A stretch of DNA of 64,000 bases, from the NCBI RefSeq assembly GCF_013911965.1, contig NZ_JACESE010000011.1, positions 1 to 64,000 on the forward strand, given 5' to 3'. The position numbers and the translations under genes are program-made. Positions 1-9,400 of this stretch are shown one piece after another. The stretch is from Phenylobacterium sp. (GTDB taxonomy: Bacteria > Pseudomonadota > Alphaproteobacteria > Caulobacterales > Caulobacteraceae). A model generated the notes under the pieces. The model ran no database searches. It saw nothing but the letters and a program-made list of their open reading frames with translations, and was not told where the DNA came from. Every line of letters starts with the position of its first letter. Position 1 is the first letter of the stretch.

Positions 1-963
1 GGCGGCGAGCTTGCGCGGCGGGGAGGGGAGGGGCGGCGCCACATCCAACACGACCTCGACCGCGTCTTCCCGCCGGGCGCGGCGGCCGGCCGAATGCCGC
101 TCGTTCTCCACGACCGTCGCCAGCTGCTCGGGCGCGTCCTTGGGATGGAAGACGAACTCGATCTCGACCACGGCGCGCCCTCGACGGATCTCCCGCCACT
201 CGACGGTGAAGTGGGCGAGCTGATCGATCTCGGCCTTGGCGCGCTCCAATACCTTGCGGCGCAGCTGGGCGAAATCCTTGTAGAGCTCCGGCGCGATCCC
301 GAACGCCGCGCGCAGCGCGGTCATGTCGCCGCGCCAGGTGGATTGCCGGCGATGGATGCGCAGGGCGCCCATCTCGTAGAGGCGCAGCGCATAGGTCGAA
401 CGGAAGCCCAGCACCGCCTGCCGGTTCAGGACCGCATAGGTCTCCGACTCCTTGATCAGCCGGCGCGCGTCGGGGGTGAACTCCCATTCGATCCAGCCGC
501 GTTCGGCGCCGTCTTCCTCCACCTCCTCGCGTGAGGACTGGATCAGCGGGAAGCGCTTCGTCGCCTTTCGACCGCGCCAAGACAGGTCATCGATGGCGAA
601 GAGCGTCCGGTGCAGCTCCTCCAGCATGTCGGCGATGCGCTCGTTGCCCTTGTGGCCGCGGCGGATGTCCGACTTGCGCATCTTGTGCGCGACCGGCCGC
701 CAGGCGTCGCCGCCGGCGGTCAGGATCATCAAGGCGAGAAGTCGAGACGCCGTCAGGCTCAGGGACTGTCCCTTGACGAACCGGACCTCGACGAGATTGC
801 CTGGCTTGGCGAACTCATCGCCGTCGCGCGCACGCAGGGCATGGGCCACGCGCATGGCGCGCCCTGGCTCGCCCTCGGCCGTCGGCTCCTCGACAACGAT
901 GTCGGCGCTGGCTTCCACAGAGAATCTCAGGACCTTGACGGCCGCAGCTTTCCTGACCTTCAT
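1..963 (-). CDS. Plasmid replication initiator, Rep_3/RepB type (C-terminus cut by window edge)
   Basis: The minus strand is open from an ATG at 963 to the left edge (321 codons, no stop). The translation contains the winged-helix initiator pattern of the Rep_3 superfamily: basic N-terminal segments, LTASRLLALMILTAGGDAW, then KMRKSDIRRGHKGNERI, AVLNRQAVLGFRSTYALRLYE near residue 180, and a second winged helix ending in AHFTVEWREIRRGRAVVEIEF. Such proteins bind iterons and open the origin; six GTCAGGA iterons lie immediately upstream (975-1104), the expected arrangement. The protein is likely autoregulated through those iterons. The exact plasmid family is not recognisable by eye, and the true length is unknown because the end is missing. 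Confidence 0.88.
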   Translation of the reverse strand, partial: MKVRKAAAVKVLRFSVEASADIVVEEPTAEGEPGRAMRVAHALRARDGDEFAKPGNLVEVRFVKGQSLSLTASRLLALMILTAGGDAWRPVAHKMRKSDIRRGHKGNERIADMLEELHRTLFAIDDLSWRGRKATKRFPLIQSSREEVEEDGAERGWIEWEFTPDARRLIKESETYAVLNRQAVLGFRSTYALRLYEMGALRIHRRQSTWRGDMTALRAAFGIAPELYKDFAQLRRKVLERAKAEIDQLAHFTVEWREIRRGRAVVEIEFVFHPKDAPEQLATVVENERHSAGRRARREDAVEVVLDVAPPLPSPPRKLAA

Positions 964-974
964 TCAAAACACAA

Positions 975-1104
975 GTCAGGATACTCGCCGGTTGGCCCGG
1001 CGCCCCCAATTGGTCAGGATGCCCCCCAAGGGTCAGGATAGCTCCCCCGATCGGTCAGGATCAGGCCCCCGTCCGGTCAGGAACTTGCCCCCGCGCAGTC
1101 AGGA
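975..1104. repeat. Iteron array of the replication origin
   Basis: Six direct copies of GTCAGGA start at 975, 1013, 1032, 1054, 1076 and 1098. The last four are exactly 22 bp apart (two helical turns). The copies at 1032, 1054 and 1076 share the fuller form GTCAGGA-N5-CCCCCG. The array sits directly upstream of the rep start codon. Iterons next to a Rep_3 initiator gene are the binding sites for initiation and copy control. Confidence 0.85.
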
Positions 1105-1310
1105 CGGTTCTGCTAAGCTACTGAGATTCCTCCGTACTTCTCGCTCTGAATCTGAATCTACGAATCTAGAAATCACCCGCTGCGTTCGCAGCGGTCGTTT
1201 TTGTAAGTCGAAGGGGAGGGAAGGGGGCATAGCAGAAGCGTTTCCGCTCAAGGTTGCAATGCCCGGCCCGAAGCACTCAGAATCGGTGAGCCCGCCTCTG
1301 GAGCCGCCGG
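1105..1310. other. Origin-proximal non-coding region with short AT-rich repeats and a hairpin
   Basis: This stretch holds three GAATCT repeats (1148, 1154, 1162) in locally AT-rich DNA, which could be the unwinding element of the iteron origin. It is followed by a 7-bp hairpin (1177-1183 with 1188-1194, GTTC loop) and a T-run at 1198-1202. The hairpin has the shape of an intrinsic terminator but has no gene upstream on the plus strand. A G-rich tract (1211-1227) resembles the leader repeats found before many later genes. Confidence 0.5.
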
Positions 1311-1577
1311 ATGGACCTCGAACGCTTCCTGCTCGACAACAAGGTCAGCGACCTGCTGGCGACCTACTTCTGGGTCTGGGTCGCGCTGGGCGTCGCCCTG
1401 TTCTGCGGCCTCTACCGCTTCGGGCTCGCCAGCCTTCCCCGGCCCGGCGCCGTTGTTCGCGGCGCAGGCCGGGGTGTGCTGGCGCTTCTGCTGTTCGTCA
1501 TCACCGCCCCTTTCCTGGCGTTTGGCGGCGGCGGCTATCGCTCGGGCGCGCCCTGGGACGATGACTCGGACGGGTGA
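1311..1577 (+). CDS. Small two-helix membrane protein upstream of parA
   Basis: This 88-residue protein starts with ATG at 1311. It has two hydrophobic stretches, about residues 16-36 (tryptophan, valine and leucine rich) and 52-70, and an acidic C-terminal tail ending in DDDSDG. No family is recognised. It is 9 bp upstream of parA and may be co-transcribed with it. It could be a small inner-membrane protein of plasmid maintenance, but nothing in the sequence says so. Reality as a gene is supported by the coherent membrane topology and by its placement. Confidence 0.55.
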   Translation: MDLERFLLDNKVSDLLATYFWVWVALGVALFCGLYRFGLASLPRPGAVVRGAGRGVLALLLFVITAPFLAFGGGGYRSGAPWDDDSDG

Positions 1578-1586
1578 CGTCGCGCT

Positions 1587-2351
1587 GTGAAGACCCTCGT
1601 CGTGAACAATCAGAAGGGGGGCGTCGGCAAGACGATGCTCGCCGTGCATGCCGCCTGGTTTCTGGCCGAAGCCGGCGCGCGGGTGCTGTTCGTCGATCTC
1701 GATCCGCAGGGCAATGCGAGCTACAGCCTGGCCAACACCCGCCAGGTCGGGCCGAGCAGCCTGCTCTTCTTCGAAGCGCCGCCGTCGCTCGAGGACGCGA
1801 CCGGCGTCACGCTGTTCGCGGGTGACCGCGGCCTGGACCGGGTCGATGGAGCCCTCGCGAGCGCCGTCCTCAACTACCGCACGGCGTTCACGGCCCTGGC
1901 GGACCGGTTCGACTATGCGGTCCTGGACACCCCGCCCACCTGGAGCGGGCGCAACTACGCCGCCCTGATGGTGGCCAGCAGCCTGGTCTCGCCCATCGAC
2001 CTGGAAACCTACGCCCTTCAGGGCGTCAAACAGCTCTGGGCGCAGAAGGCGACGGTGGAGAAGGCGGCCCGGGCCGGTCGGCCGATCGACTTCCTCGGCC
2101 TGCTTCCGTCCCGATTCCAGAGCAACTCGCCTCGGCAGCGGGAGAACCTCACCAGCCTCCTGCGCGAGCAGGGCGCCCGCATCATGTTTCCCGGCCAAGC
2201 GGTCCTGACCCAGCGCCAGGGCTATGCGGAGGCGCTCGACCTTCGCCAGCCGGTGTGGTCGCTGAAGAAGACCGCTGCGCAGGACGCCGGTCGCGAGATC
2301 CGTGGCGTGCTGGCCACCATCAAGTCCCGTTTGGATGCTTTACCGGCCTGA
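1587..2351 (+). CDS. parA: ParA-type partition ATPase
   Basis: This 254-residue protein starts with GTG at 1587. It has the deviant Walker A of the ParA/MinD superfamily (KGGVGKT, residues about 10-16), a Walker A' DLDPQGNAS and a Walker B segment with DTPPTW. ParA forms dynamic ATP-dependent patterns on the nucleoid that move ParB-bound plasmid copies. It lacks an N-terminal helix-turn-helix, so it is of the short (type Ib-like) class, in which ParB rather than ParA normally autoregulates. The ParB gene follows 4 bp after its stop codon, so the two form an operon. Confidence 0.92.
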   Translation: MKTLVVNNQKGGVGKTMLAVHAAWFLAEAGARVLFVDLDPQGNASYSLANTRQVGPSSLLFFEAPPSLEDATGVTLFAGDRGLDRVDGALASAVLNYRTAFTALADRFDYAVLDTPPTWSGRNYAALMVASSLVSPIDLETYALQGVKQLWAQKATVEKAARAGRPIDFLGLLPSRFQSNSPRQRENLTSLLREQGARIMFPGQAVLTQRQGYAEALDLRQPVWSLKKTAAQDAGREIRGVLATIKSRLDALPA

Positions 2352-2355
2352 AGTG

Positions 2356-3297
2356 ATGGCAGAATCCGGCTTCCTCGACACCTTCGCCGACCTCAGCGCT
2401 GCGCTGGGCGCCGCCGCCGACACGGTCCTCAGCCTGCCGCTGGATCTGATCGACGAGGACCCAGCCAACCCGCGCCAGGCCTTCGACCCCGACGAACTGG
2501 CGGCGCTCGCCGAAACCCTGAAGTCGCGGGGATTGAAGCAGCCGATCGTGGTGCGTCCAGCGAACGAAGCCGGGCGCTATGTGATCCGCTACGGGGCCCG
2601 CCGGTTCCGCGCCGCGCGGCTGGCGGGCCTTGCTGAAATCCGCGCCGTGGTCGAGGCGGGCGAGGTCGACGAAGCCGACGCCCTGACCGACCAGCTCATT
2701 GAAAACGAGCAGCGCGCGCCGCTCTCGACCGCGGACATGGCCCAGGCCGTCGCCCGGCTGCTGGCGCTCGGCAAGAGCCAGGCGGAGATCGCCCGCCGGC
2801 TTGGCCGCGGCAAGGACCTGATCGCCATTTACGCCGCCGTGCCGCAGATGCCGGCCGAGCTTCGCGCCCGGGCCGACGGGCTCGGGGCGCGAACCCTCTA
2901 CGAGATCTGGGGGGCGTGGAAGGCGGACCCTCGCCGGACCCAGGCCTGGCTGGCCGAGCGCGAGCCTGCCCAGATCACCCAGGCGGCCGCGCGCGCCTTC
3001 GCCGCGACGCTCAAACCCTCGCGGCAGCCCACACCCCGGTCATCCGAACCGAAGGCCGCACGGCCCCCCGCCCCGCGGGACGTCGTTGCGGAGCATCCGG
3101 TCGTGGCGGCGCCGTCCGCGGCGGCGGGTGCGGCGACAGGACAGACGGTCGTGCGGGTGCAGGTGGGTCGCCGCCAGGGGCGCCTCCTGCTCGACCGTCC
3201 CAGCGTCGCCGACGGGATCTGGGTGGAATTCGACGGCGTAGCCGAGCGGGTTCCAGCGGCGACGGTGAAGCTCCTCGCGGTGACTTTGGACGGCTGA
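2356..3297 (+). CDS. parB: ParB-type centromere-binding partition protein
   Basis: ATG at 2356 (GTG at 2353 is also possible) gives 313 residues. The N-terminal ParB/sulfiredoxin-like CTP-binding domain is clear: LIDEDPANPRQAF, the box II equivalent IRYGARRFRAARLAG, then QLIENEQRAPLS. A helix-turn-helix follows around KSQAEIARRLGRGKDLI. The C-terminal part is proline and alanine rich, then ends in a compact basic domain. The protein loads on the plasmid parS sites and is moved by ParA encoded just upstream. No parS palindrome was identified with confidence. Confidence 0.9.
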   Translation: MAESGFLDTFADLSAALGAAADTVLSLPLDLIDEDPANPRQAFDPDELAALAETLKSRGLKQPIVVRPANEAGRYVIRYGARRFRAARLAGLAEIRAVVEAGEVDEADALTDQLIENEQRAPLSTADMAQAVARLLALGKSQAEIARRLGRGKDLIAIYAAVPQMPAELRARADGLGARTLYEIWGAWKADPRRTQAWLAEREPAQITQAAARAFAATLKPSRQPTPRSSEPKAARPPAPRDVVAEHPVVAAPSAAAGAATGQTVVRVQVGRRQGRLLLDRPSVADGIWVEFDGVAERVPAATVKLLAVTLDG

Positions 3298-3353
3298 GGG
3301 GCGGGGGAGGGCGCGGCAGGAGAGCCCGATGGGCGAGACGGAAGGAGGCTCCC

Positions 3354-4277
3354 ATGTCCCTGCACAGCATCGTGGCCGCCCTGGGCGGCGACCTCTATGC
3401 CCGCGGCTCGCGCGCCAATGTCCCGGCGCCCGGCCACAGCGCCCATGATCGGTCCGTGTCGCTGCGCCTGGTGGACGGCCGGGTTCTCGTCCATGCCTTC
3501 AACGGGGCGGATTGGCGGGAGATCCTGGACGATCTTCGCGCCCGCAACTTGATCGACGACCTGAACCGGCCAACCGGGTTGACCGTGGCGGCCGGCCTAC
3601 GGCCGGGCCGTCCGGAGCCCTCCGACCATGAACGGATCGATGCGGCGCGGCGGCTCTGGGATGGTGCGCGGCCCGTGGCCGGCAGCCTGTCGGAGACGCA
3701 CCTGCGGCTGCGGCGGGTGCGGCGGGAGGCGCCCGGGCCCGACGCGCTGCGGCACCATCCCGCGGCGCCGATCTCGGCCTATCGCCCCCGTGCGCCGACG
3801 CGACCTGCGCTGCTCGCCGGCATCCGCGGACCGGACGGCGAGCTCACCGCCGTCGAGATCACCTACCTCGATCCGAACGGGCAGCGGACGCGTCGGCTTC
3901 GCCTGCCCCGCAAGACGGTCGGCGTGATCGCGCCCAGCTCGGCGGTGCGGCTCAACCCGGTGGAGCCCGACCTCCTGGTGGGGGAAGGCGTCTTCACGGT
4001 CCTATCGGCGGCGGAACGGTTCGGCCGCCCAGGCTGGGCCCTGATGTCGACGCGCAACCTCAGGTCCTGGCGCGCGCCCGACGGCGTGCGGAGCGTCTGG
4101 ATCGCGGCCGATCGCGGCAAGGACGGGGAGCGCTCCGCGCGCGAGCTCTCCGAGGCGCTGCGCCAGGCGGGAATCCGGACCCGGATCCTGCTGCCGCCCC
4201 GTCCCCATGGCGACTGGAACGACGCGGCGCCGGCTGTGGAGCCGGTCCGGCGGCAGCGCCAAAAAGTGGAAGGGTAG
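3354..4277 (+). CDS. Toprim-domain protein, primase-like (DUF7146 type)
   Basis: The start at ATG 3354 is set by a strong Shine-Dalgarno (GGAGG, 8 nt upstream) and gives 307 residues. The N-terminal 90 residues resemble the zinc-finger/primase-helper part of plasmid primases but lack an obvious Cys cluster. The C-terminal half carries a Toprim fold: [13 protein letters not shown] (catalytic Glu), [15 protein letters not shown] in place of the usual DxD segment, and a final HGDWNDA. Proteins of this class accompany replication and conjugation modules of alphaproteobacterial plasmids and may prime lagging-strand synthesis. The DxD appears as ADRGKDG, so metal binding could be altered. It is followed by the second ParB-like gene. 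Confidence 0.75.
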   Translation: MSLHSIVAALGGDLYARGSRANVPAPGHSAHDRSVSLRLVDGRVLVHAFNGADWREILDDLRARNLIDDLNRPTGLTVAAGLRPGRPEPSDHERIDAARRLWDGARPVAGSLSETHLRLRRVRREAPGPDALRHHPAAPISAYRPRAPTRPALLAGIRGPDGELTAVEITYLDPNGQRTRRLRLPRKTVGVIAPSSAVRLNPVEPDLLVGEGVFTVLSAAERFGRPGWALMSTRNLRSWRAPDGVRSVWIAADRGKDGERSARELSEALRQAGIRTRILLPPRPHGDWNDAAPAVEPVRRQRQKVEG

Positions 4278-4339
4278 GGCGGGGGAGGGTGCGCCCAAGG
4301 GCAGGATGGCCCTCGCTCAAGGCGCTGGAAACCGACCCC

Positions 4340-6328
4340 ATGACCGACGTCACCACCACGCCCGCCGCAACCCAGGTGCATGTGCCGCTGCAGGACCTGG
4401 CGCTTGCGCCCGAGAACATCCGCTTCAAGACGCCCGCCGACGAGGGCGTGCCGCAGCTCGCCGAGACCATCGCGGCGGCCAATGTCGTGATCCCTCTGGC
4501 GATCCGGCCCGGACGCAAGGGCGAGAAGCCCTACATGGTGCTGGACGGCCGCCGCCGGCTCTTCGCCCTTCAGGTGCTGCTGGAGTCGGGTCGGCTCGAG
4601 GCGAGCTTCCCCGTCAAGTGCGAGCTCTTCGAGACGAAGGAGGCCCAGGCGGCCGCGGCGATGCTGACCAATGTCGAGCGCGCGCCTGTCCACATGGCCG
4701 ACGTCATCGAGGCGATCGGCAAGATGCGGCGCAAGAAGATGGACACCGCCTCGATCGCCGGCGCGCTCGGCTATGACGAGCTGGAGATCAAGCGGCTGGA
4801 AGCGCTGGCCCACGTCCATGGCGACGTGCTCAAGGCCTACCGGAGAGGCAACCTCAGCCTCAAGCAGGTGCGCCTGTTCGCTCGGCTGCCCGACCGGAAG
4901 ACCCAGGGCGAGCTCGCCGCGACCGCGCTGCAGGGCTACTTCCACGAGTACCAGCTGCACCAGGCGCTCGCGACCGACCGTGTCACCAGCGAGGATGAGC
5001 GCTTTGCCCTGGTGGGCCTCGACCGCTACACGGCGGCGGGCGGCCGGGTCGAGACGGACCTCTTCGGCGAGATGCCGGAGCGGCTGCTCGATCCCGAGAT
5101 GCTGCAGGATCTCTGGCGCGGCCGCGTTCAGCCGCTGGTCGATGCGTTCAAGGCGGCCGGGCTCGCGGTGTTCATCGGCCGGGACACGGGCTACCGCGCC
5201 CCGGAAGGTTTCGAGACCCTGCCCTACGTCTACGTCGGCGACCTGGATGAGGCGGCCAAGACGCGTCTGGCCGAGGCGCGGCGGGCGGCCGCCGAAGCGG
5301 TGGCAGCGCTGGACGGTGAGGACCTCGCGGCCGACGAAGCGCCGGCCAAGATCCTGCCGGCGCTGATGGCCAAGATGGACGTCGCGGCGGCGCCCCTGAA
5401 GCGACTCGCCCTCGGCGCGGTGCTGCTCGCCCCCGACGGCGGCACGGGCGTGAAGGCGGAGTTCTTCGGGACGCCGGTTGCGGTCGATGAGGCCGAGGAG
5501 AGCCTCGACGAAGAGACGGACGACGACGAGATCGCCGCTCCGGCCGCGCCGGACATCGACGTGCCGACGATCGAGGTCGAGGTGGAGGGCGCCAGCCACG
5601 TCCTTCACGAGACCCGGACCGACGTCGCCACCCGCGCCCTGATCCGCGACCTGGCGGACAATCCGGGCGCTGCGCTCGTCGCCCTCGTGGCCCAGCTCTT
5701 CAAGCATCTGGCCCTGCACGGCCCGGTCTATCAGGGCGAGTCGGCCCTGGTGATCTCCGCGACCGGCTACCGCCGTGGCCAGACCCCCGCCATTCCGGCG
5801 CTGGATGGCGAGGTGCGGACGCGTCTCGATCAGCGGCGCGCGGCCTACCTGGCGTCGGGACTGCGCCCCATTTCGTGGGTCGAAAGCCTGCCGCACGGGG
5901 AGCGGATGGCGCTGCTCGCCGAACTCGTGGCGATCAGCCTGAACGTCCGGGAAGAGCGGACGACCAGCCTTCGCCGCGCGGCGCGAGCCGAGGCGGCGGA
6001 GATCGCCGAGCTGTGCGGGGCCGACATCGCCGCCCACTGGACGCCCGACGTCGACTTCCTCTCGGTCCATCCCAAGAAGCAGCTGCTGTCGCTGCTGGAC
6101 GACATGGGCGTCGACGATCCGCGGGTGAAGACCCTCAAGAAGGACGAGCTGGTGGCGTTCGTCGCCGAGGCGGCCGCCGAGCGCCAATGGGCGCCTTCGG
6201 TGCTCTCCTGGACCGCCGCGGCGCCCGTCGAGGTGGTCGATGAGGAGGCTGTCGCTGACGCCGAGCCGGGACCGGACGAAGTCGACGGCCTCGCCGTCGG
6301 TTCGGACGGCCAACAAGCCGCCGCCTGA
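4340..6328 (+). CDS. Large ParB/RepB/Spo0J-family protein (second ParB paralogue)
   Basis: ATG at 4340 gives 662 residues. The N-terminal about 110 residues form a ParB nuclease/CTPase-like domain ([39 protein letters not shown]). A helical KorB-like region follows ([20 protein letters not shown]). The remaining roughly 400 residues are acidic and unassigned. The protein is twice the length of the partition ParB upstream and has no ParA partner, so partition is unlikely to be its role. In related plasmids such proteins sit beside strawberry-notch helicases, as here (next gene at 6500), which suggests a function in plasmid DNA processing or transfer. That role is inferred from context. Confidence 0.78.
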   Translation: MTDVTTTPAATQVHVPLQDLALAPENIRFKTPADEGVPQLAETIAAANVVIPLAIRPGRKGEKPYMVLDGRRRLFALQVLLESGRLEASFPVKCELFETKEAQAAAAMLTNVERAPVHMADVIEAIGKMRRKKMDTASIAGALGYDELEIKRLEALAHVHGDVLKAYRRGNLSLKQVRLFARLPDRKTQGELAATALQGYFHEYQLHQALATDRVTSEDERFALVGLDRYTAAGGRVETDLFGEMPERLLDPEMLQDLWRGRVQPLVDAFKAAGLAVFIGRDTGYRAPEGFETLPYVYVGDLDEAAKTRLAEARRAAAEAVAALDGEDLAADEAPAKILPALMAKMDVAAAPLKRLALGAVLLAPDGGTGVKAEFFGTPVAVDEAEESLDEETDDDEIAAPAAPDIDVPTIEVEVEGASHVLHETRTDVATRALIRDLADNPGAALVALVAQLFKHLALHGPVYQGESALVISATGYRRGQTPAIPALDGEVRTRLDQRRAAYLASGLRPISWVESLPHGERMALLAELVAISLNVREERTTSLRRAARAEAAEIAELCGADIAAHWTPDVDFLSVHPKKQLLSLLDDMGVDDPRVKTLKKDELVAFVAEAAAERQWAPSVLSWTAAAPVEVVDEEAVADAEPGPDEVDGLAVGSDGQQAAA

Positions 6329-6499
6329 TCGGGCCTGCGGCTGATCCTGCGCCCCATCGGCACCGCCGGTGGGGCGTTTACTTGCACCTTGGTCTGGCGC
6401 CGCACGCCGCCGGCCAAAGGAGAAGGGCAGGGCAGGGGGCCTGCGAGCCCGCGGGAGAGGAGGGAAGCGCCCTCCGCCGCCGGCGATCAGGACCGCCCG

Positions 6500-9400
6500 A
6501 TGAACGCCCCGCTTCCCCTCTTCGGCGCCGCCCCGGCAGGCGACAAGGCCGTGAACACCCTGGCCGCCGCCCGTGCGCTTGCGGCGCAACTCAACCGCTC
6601 GCGGCCGCTCGACCGGCGCCACGTCGCCGCCACCCTCACCACCTCCTTCGGCGGCACGGACGCCGAGGGCGCCTGGCTGTGGCGCGACGCCTATGACGCG
6701 GTGGAGGCCGCATTGGTCTTGCAGCTTCGCCGCCTGGCTCCGCAGCTCGGGCGGCTGGAGGACGCGCCGGCCGAGATCGTGGCGCTGCTCGCGAACCTGA
6801 CGGCGCTCGCCCCCACCCACACGCGCCGCAGCGAGGAGCAGGTGGCGCTCGACCAGTTCTCGTCGCCCCCAGTCCTGGCCGCCGTCGCCGTCGCCGCGGC
6901 GCAGGTGCGGCCCGGCGACCGGGTGCTCGAGCCCTCGGCGGGGACGGGCCTGATCGCGATCCTGGCGGAGGCCTGCGGGGTCGAGCTTACGCTCAACGAG
7001 ATCGCGTCCCATCGCACGGCCTTGCTGGAGGGCCTGTTCCCCGCGGCGGCGCGCGTCAGCCACGACGCCGTTCACCTGAAGGATCTCCTGCCGGCCGCCG
7101 GCAGCTTCGACGCCGCTGTCCTCAATCCCCCGTTCCAGCATCTGGAGCGGCATCTGCATGCCGCCATCGACTGCCTGGCGATCGGCGGGCGCATGTCGGC
7201 GATCGTGCCGGCGCGCCTGTTCGACGACCGCGCCGCCCTGGAGGCGCTGCAGCGCCGCGGCCAGCTCGTCGCCACCCTGGCCTTTCCGCCCGGGGCTTTC
7301 GCCAAGCACGGAACCTCCGTGGAGGTGGGCCTTCTGGTCCTCGACCGGGCGGAGGCCGCGGGTGCGGCGGCGCCTGCCGTGAGCTTCGCCGAGACCGTGG
7401 CCGAGGCGGCCGTGGCCGCGACCGCGCTTCCCGCGCGTCCGACCGCCAAGCCGCGAGCCTTCCGCGCCGCTTCGGCCTCGGCGCTGCTGGCGCCCCGGGC
7501 CCGACCCCTAGCCGGACCGGTCAACCGGCTGAGTTTCCTGGGCGGCAGCGCGCCGGTGGCCTACGCCACCATGCCCTGGACCGGGGAAGGCCGCGACGTC
7601 GGCCTCTACCAGGCCTTCCGGGTGAGCCGCGTCAACGCGCCCGACACGCGGCCGCATCCCTCGCCGCTGGTGGAGTCGGCCGCCATGGCCTCGGTGGCGC
7701 CGCCAGCCCCGACCTACAGGCCCGTCCTGCCGCCACGCCTCGTGGCCGAAGGCCTGATCTCCGACGCCCAGCTCGAGACGGTGATCTACGCCGGCGAGGC
7801 CCACGCCAGGACGCTGCCCGGCTGGTGGACGCTCGGCGACGCGCCGCACCGTCTGGCCCTCGCGCGCGAGGACGTGCCCGGCGCCTTCCAGCTGCGCTGC
7901 GGCTTCATGCTGGGGGACGGCACGGGCTGCGGAAAAGGACGCCAGGCCGCCGCCGTCATCGCCGACAACATGGCCCAGGGGCGCGTGCGCGCCCTGTGGA
8001 TCTCCAAGAACGACCATCTGCTGGAGGACGCCCGCCGCGACTGGACCGCGATCGGCGGCGCCGCGCGCGAGATCACCCCGCAGAGCGCCTGGAAGCAGGG
8101 CGACGCCATCCGTCTGGACCGAGGGGTGCTCTTCACCACCTACGCCACCCTCCGCCAGCCGGGGCGGGGCGACAAGCCCTCGCGCCTCGACCAGATCATC
8201 GCCTGGCTCGGCGAGGACTTCGACGGCGCGATCGTCTTCGACGAAGGCCACGCCATGGCCAATGCGGCCGGCGGGGGCAAGGGCGGGCGCGGCCCCAAGA
8301 AGGCCTCGCTGCAGGGCATGGCGGGCCTCGCCCTGCAGAACCGGCTGCCGCAGGCGCGGGTGATGTACGTGAGCGCCACGGGGGCCACGACGCCGGAGAA
8401 CCTCGCCTATGCCGCCCGGCTCGGCCTCTGGGGCGGACCGGAGGCGCCCTTCCCCACCCGCGACGCCTTCATGGACGCGGTGGAGAAGGGCGGCGTGGCG
8501 GTCATGGAGCTGATCGCGCGCGAGCTGAAGGCCCTCGGCCTCTACATCGCCCGTTCGCTTTCCTTCGAAGGCGTGGAGTACGAGGCGGTCCGGCACGTCC
8601 TCACCGCCGACGACATCGCGATCTGGAACGCCTGGGCCGACGCCTACCAGGTGATCCATCAGAACCTGCGCGCCGCTCTGGAGGCCGTCGGCGTGACCGA
8701 AGACGGCAAACCGAAGAGCGGCCAGGCGGCCTCCGCCGTCATGTCGGCGTTCGAGGGCGCGAAGCTGCGCTTCTTTGGCGCCCTGCTCTCGGGCCTGAAG
8801 GCGCCAACCCTCATCGCAGCCGTCCGCGACGATCTCGTGCAAGGGCGCTCGGCCGTCGTCCAGATCGTCTCCACCCATGAGGCCGTGATGGAGCGGCGCC
8901 TCGCCGAGATCCCGCCGGAGGAGTGGAACAACCTGGCCGTCGATCTGACGCCCAAGGACCAGGCGCTCGACTACCTCATGGGCGCCTTCCCGGTCACGGC
9001 GATGGAAAGCATCGAGGACGAGGACGGAAACGTCACCTTGCGCCCCCTCATCGTCGACGGCCGGCCGGTGCTCAGCCAGGAAGCGCTTCGCCTGCGCGAG
9101 GCGCTCGTCAGCGAGCTCGCCTGCCTGCCGGCGGTCCCGGGCGTGCTGGACGCGTTGATCGAGGCCTTCGGGCCCGACCAGGTGGCCGAGATCACCGGAC
9201 GCTCCCGCAGGATCGTCACCCGCGACGGGCGGCGGGTCGTGGAACGCCGCAGCGCCTCGGCGGCCCGCGCCGAGACCGACGCCTTCATGTCGGGACGCAA
9301 GCGGATCCTGGTCTTCTCGGACGCCGGCGGGACCGGGCGCAGCTATCACGCAGACCTTGCCTGCGCGAACACCCAGCGACGCCGCCACTACCTGGTGGAG

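Noticed and set aside
452-1564. 370-codon open frame on the plus strand across rep and the iterons
   Set aside because: Antisense to the replication initiator and runs through the iteron origin; Arg/Ser-rich shadow.
3863-7309. 1148-codon open frame on the minus strand
   Set aside because: It lies antisense to the Toprim, ParB-like and strawberry-notch genes, has Arg/Gly/His-biased low-information composition and no domain; a side effect of high GC content.
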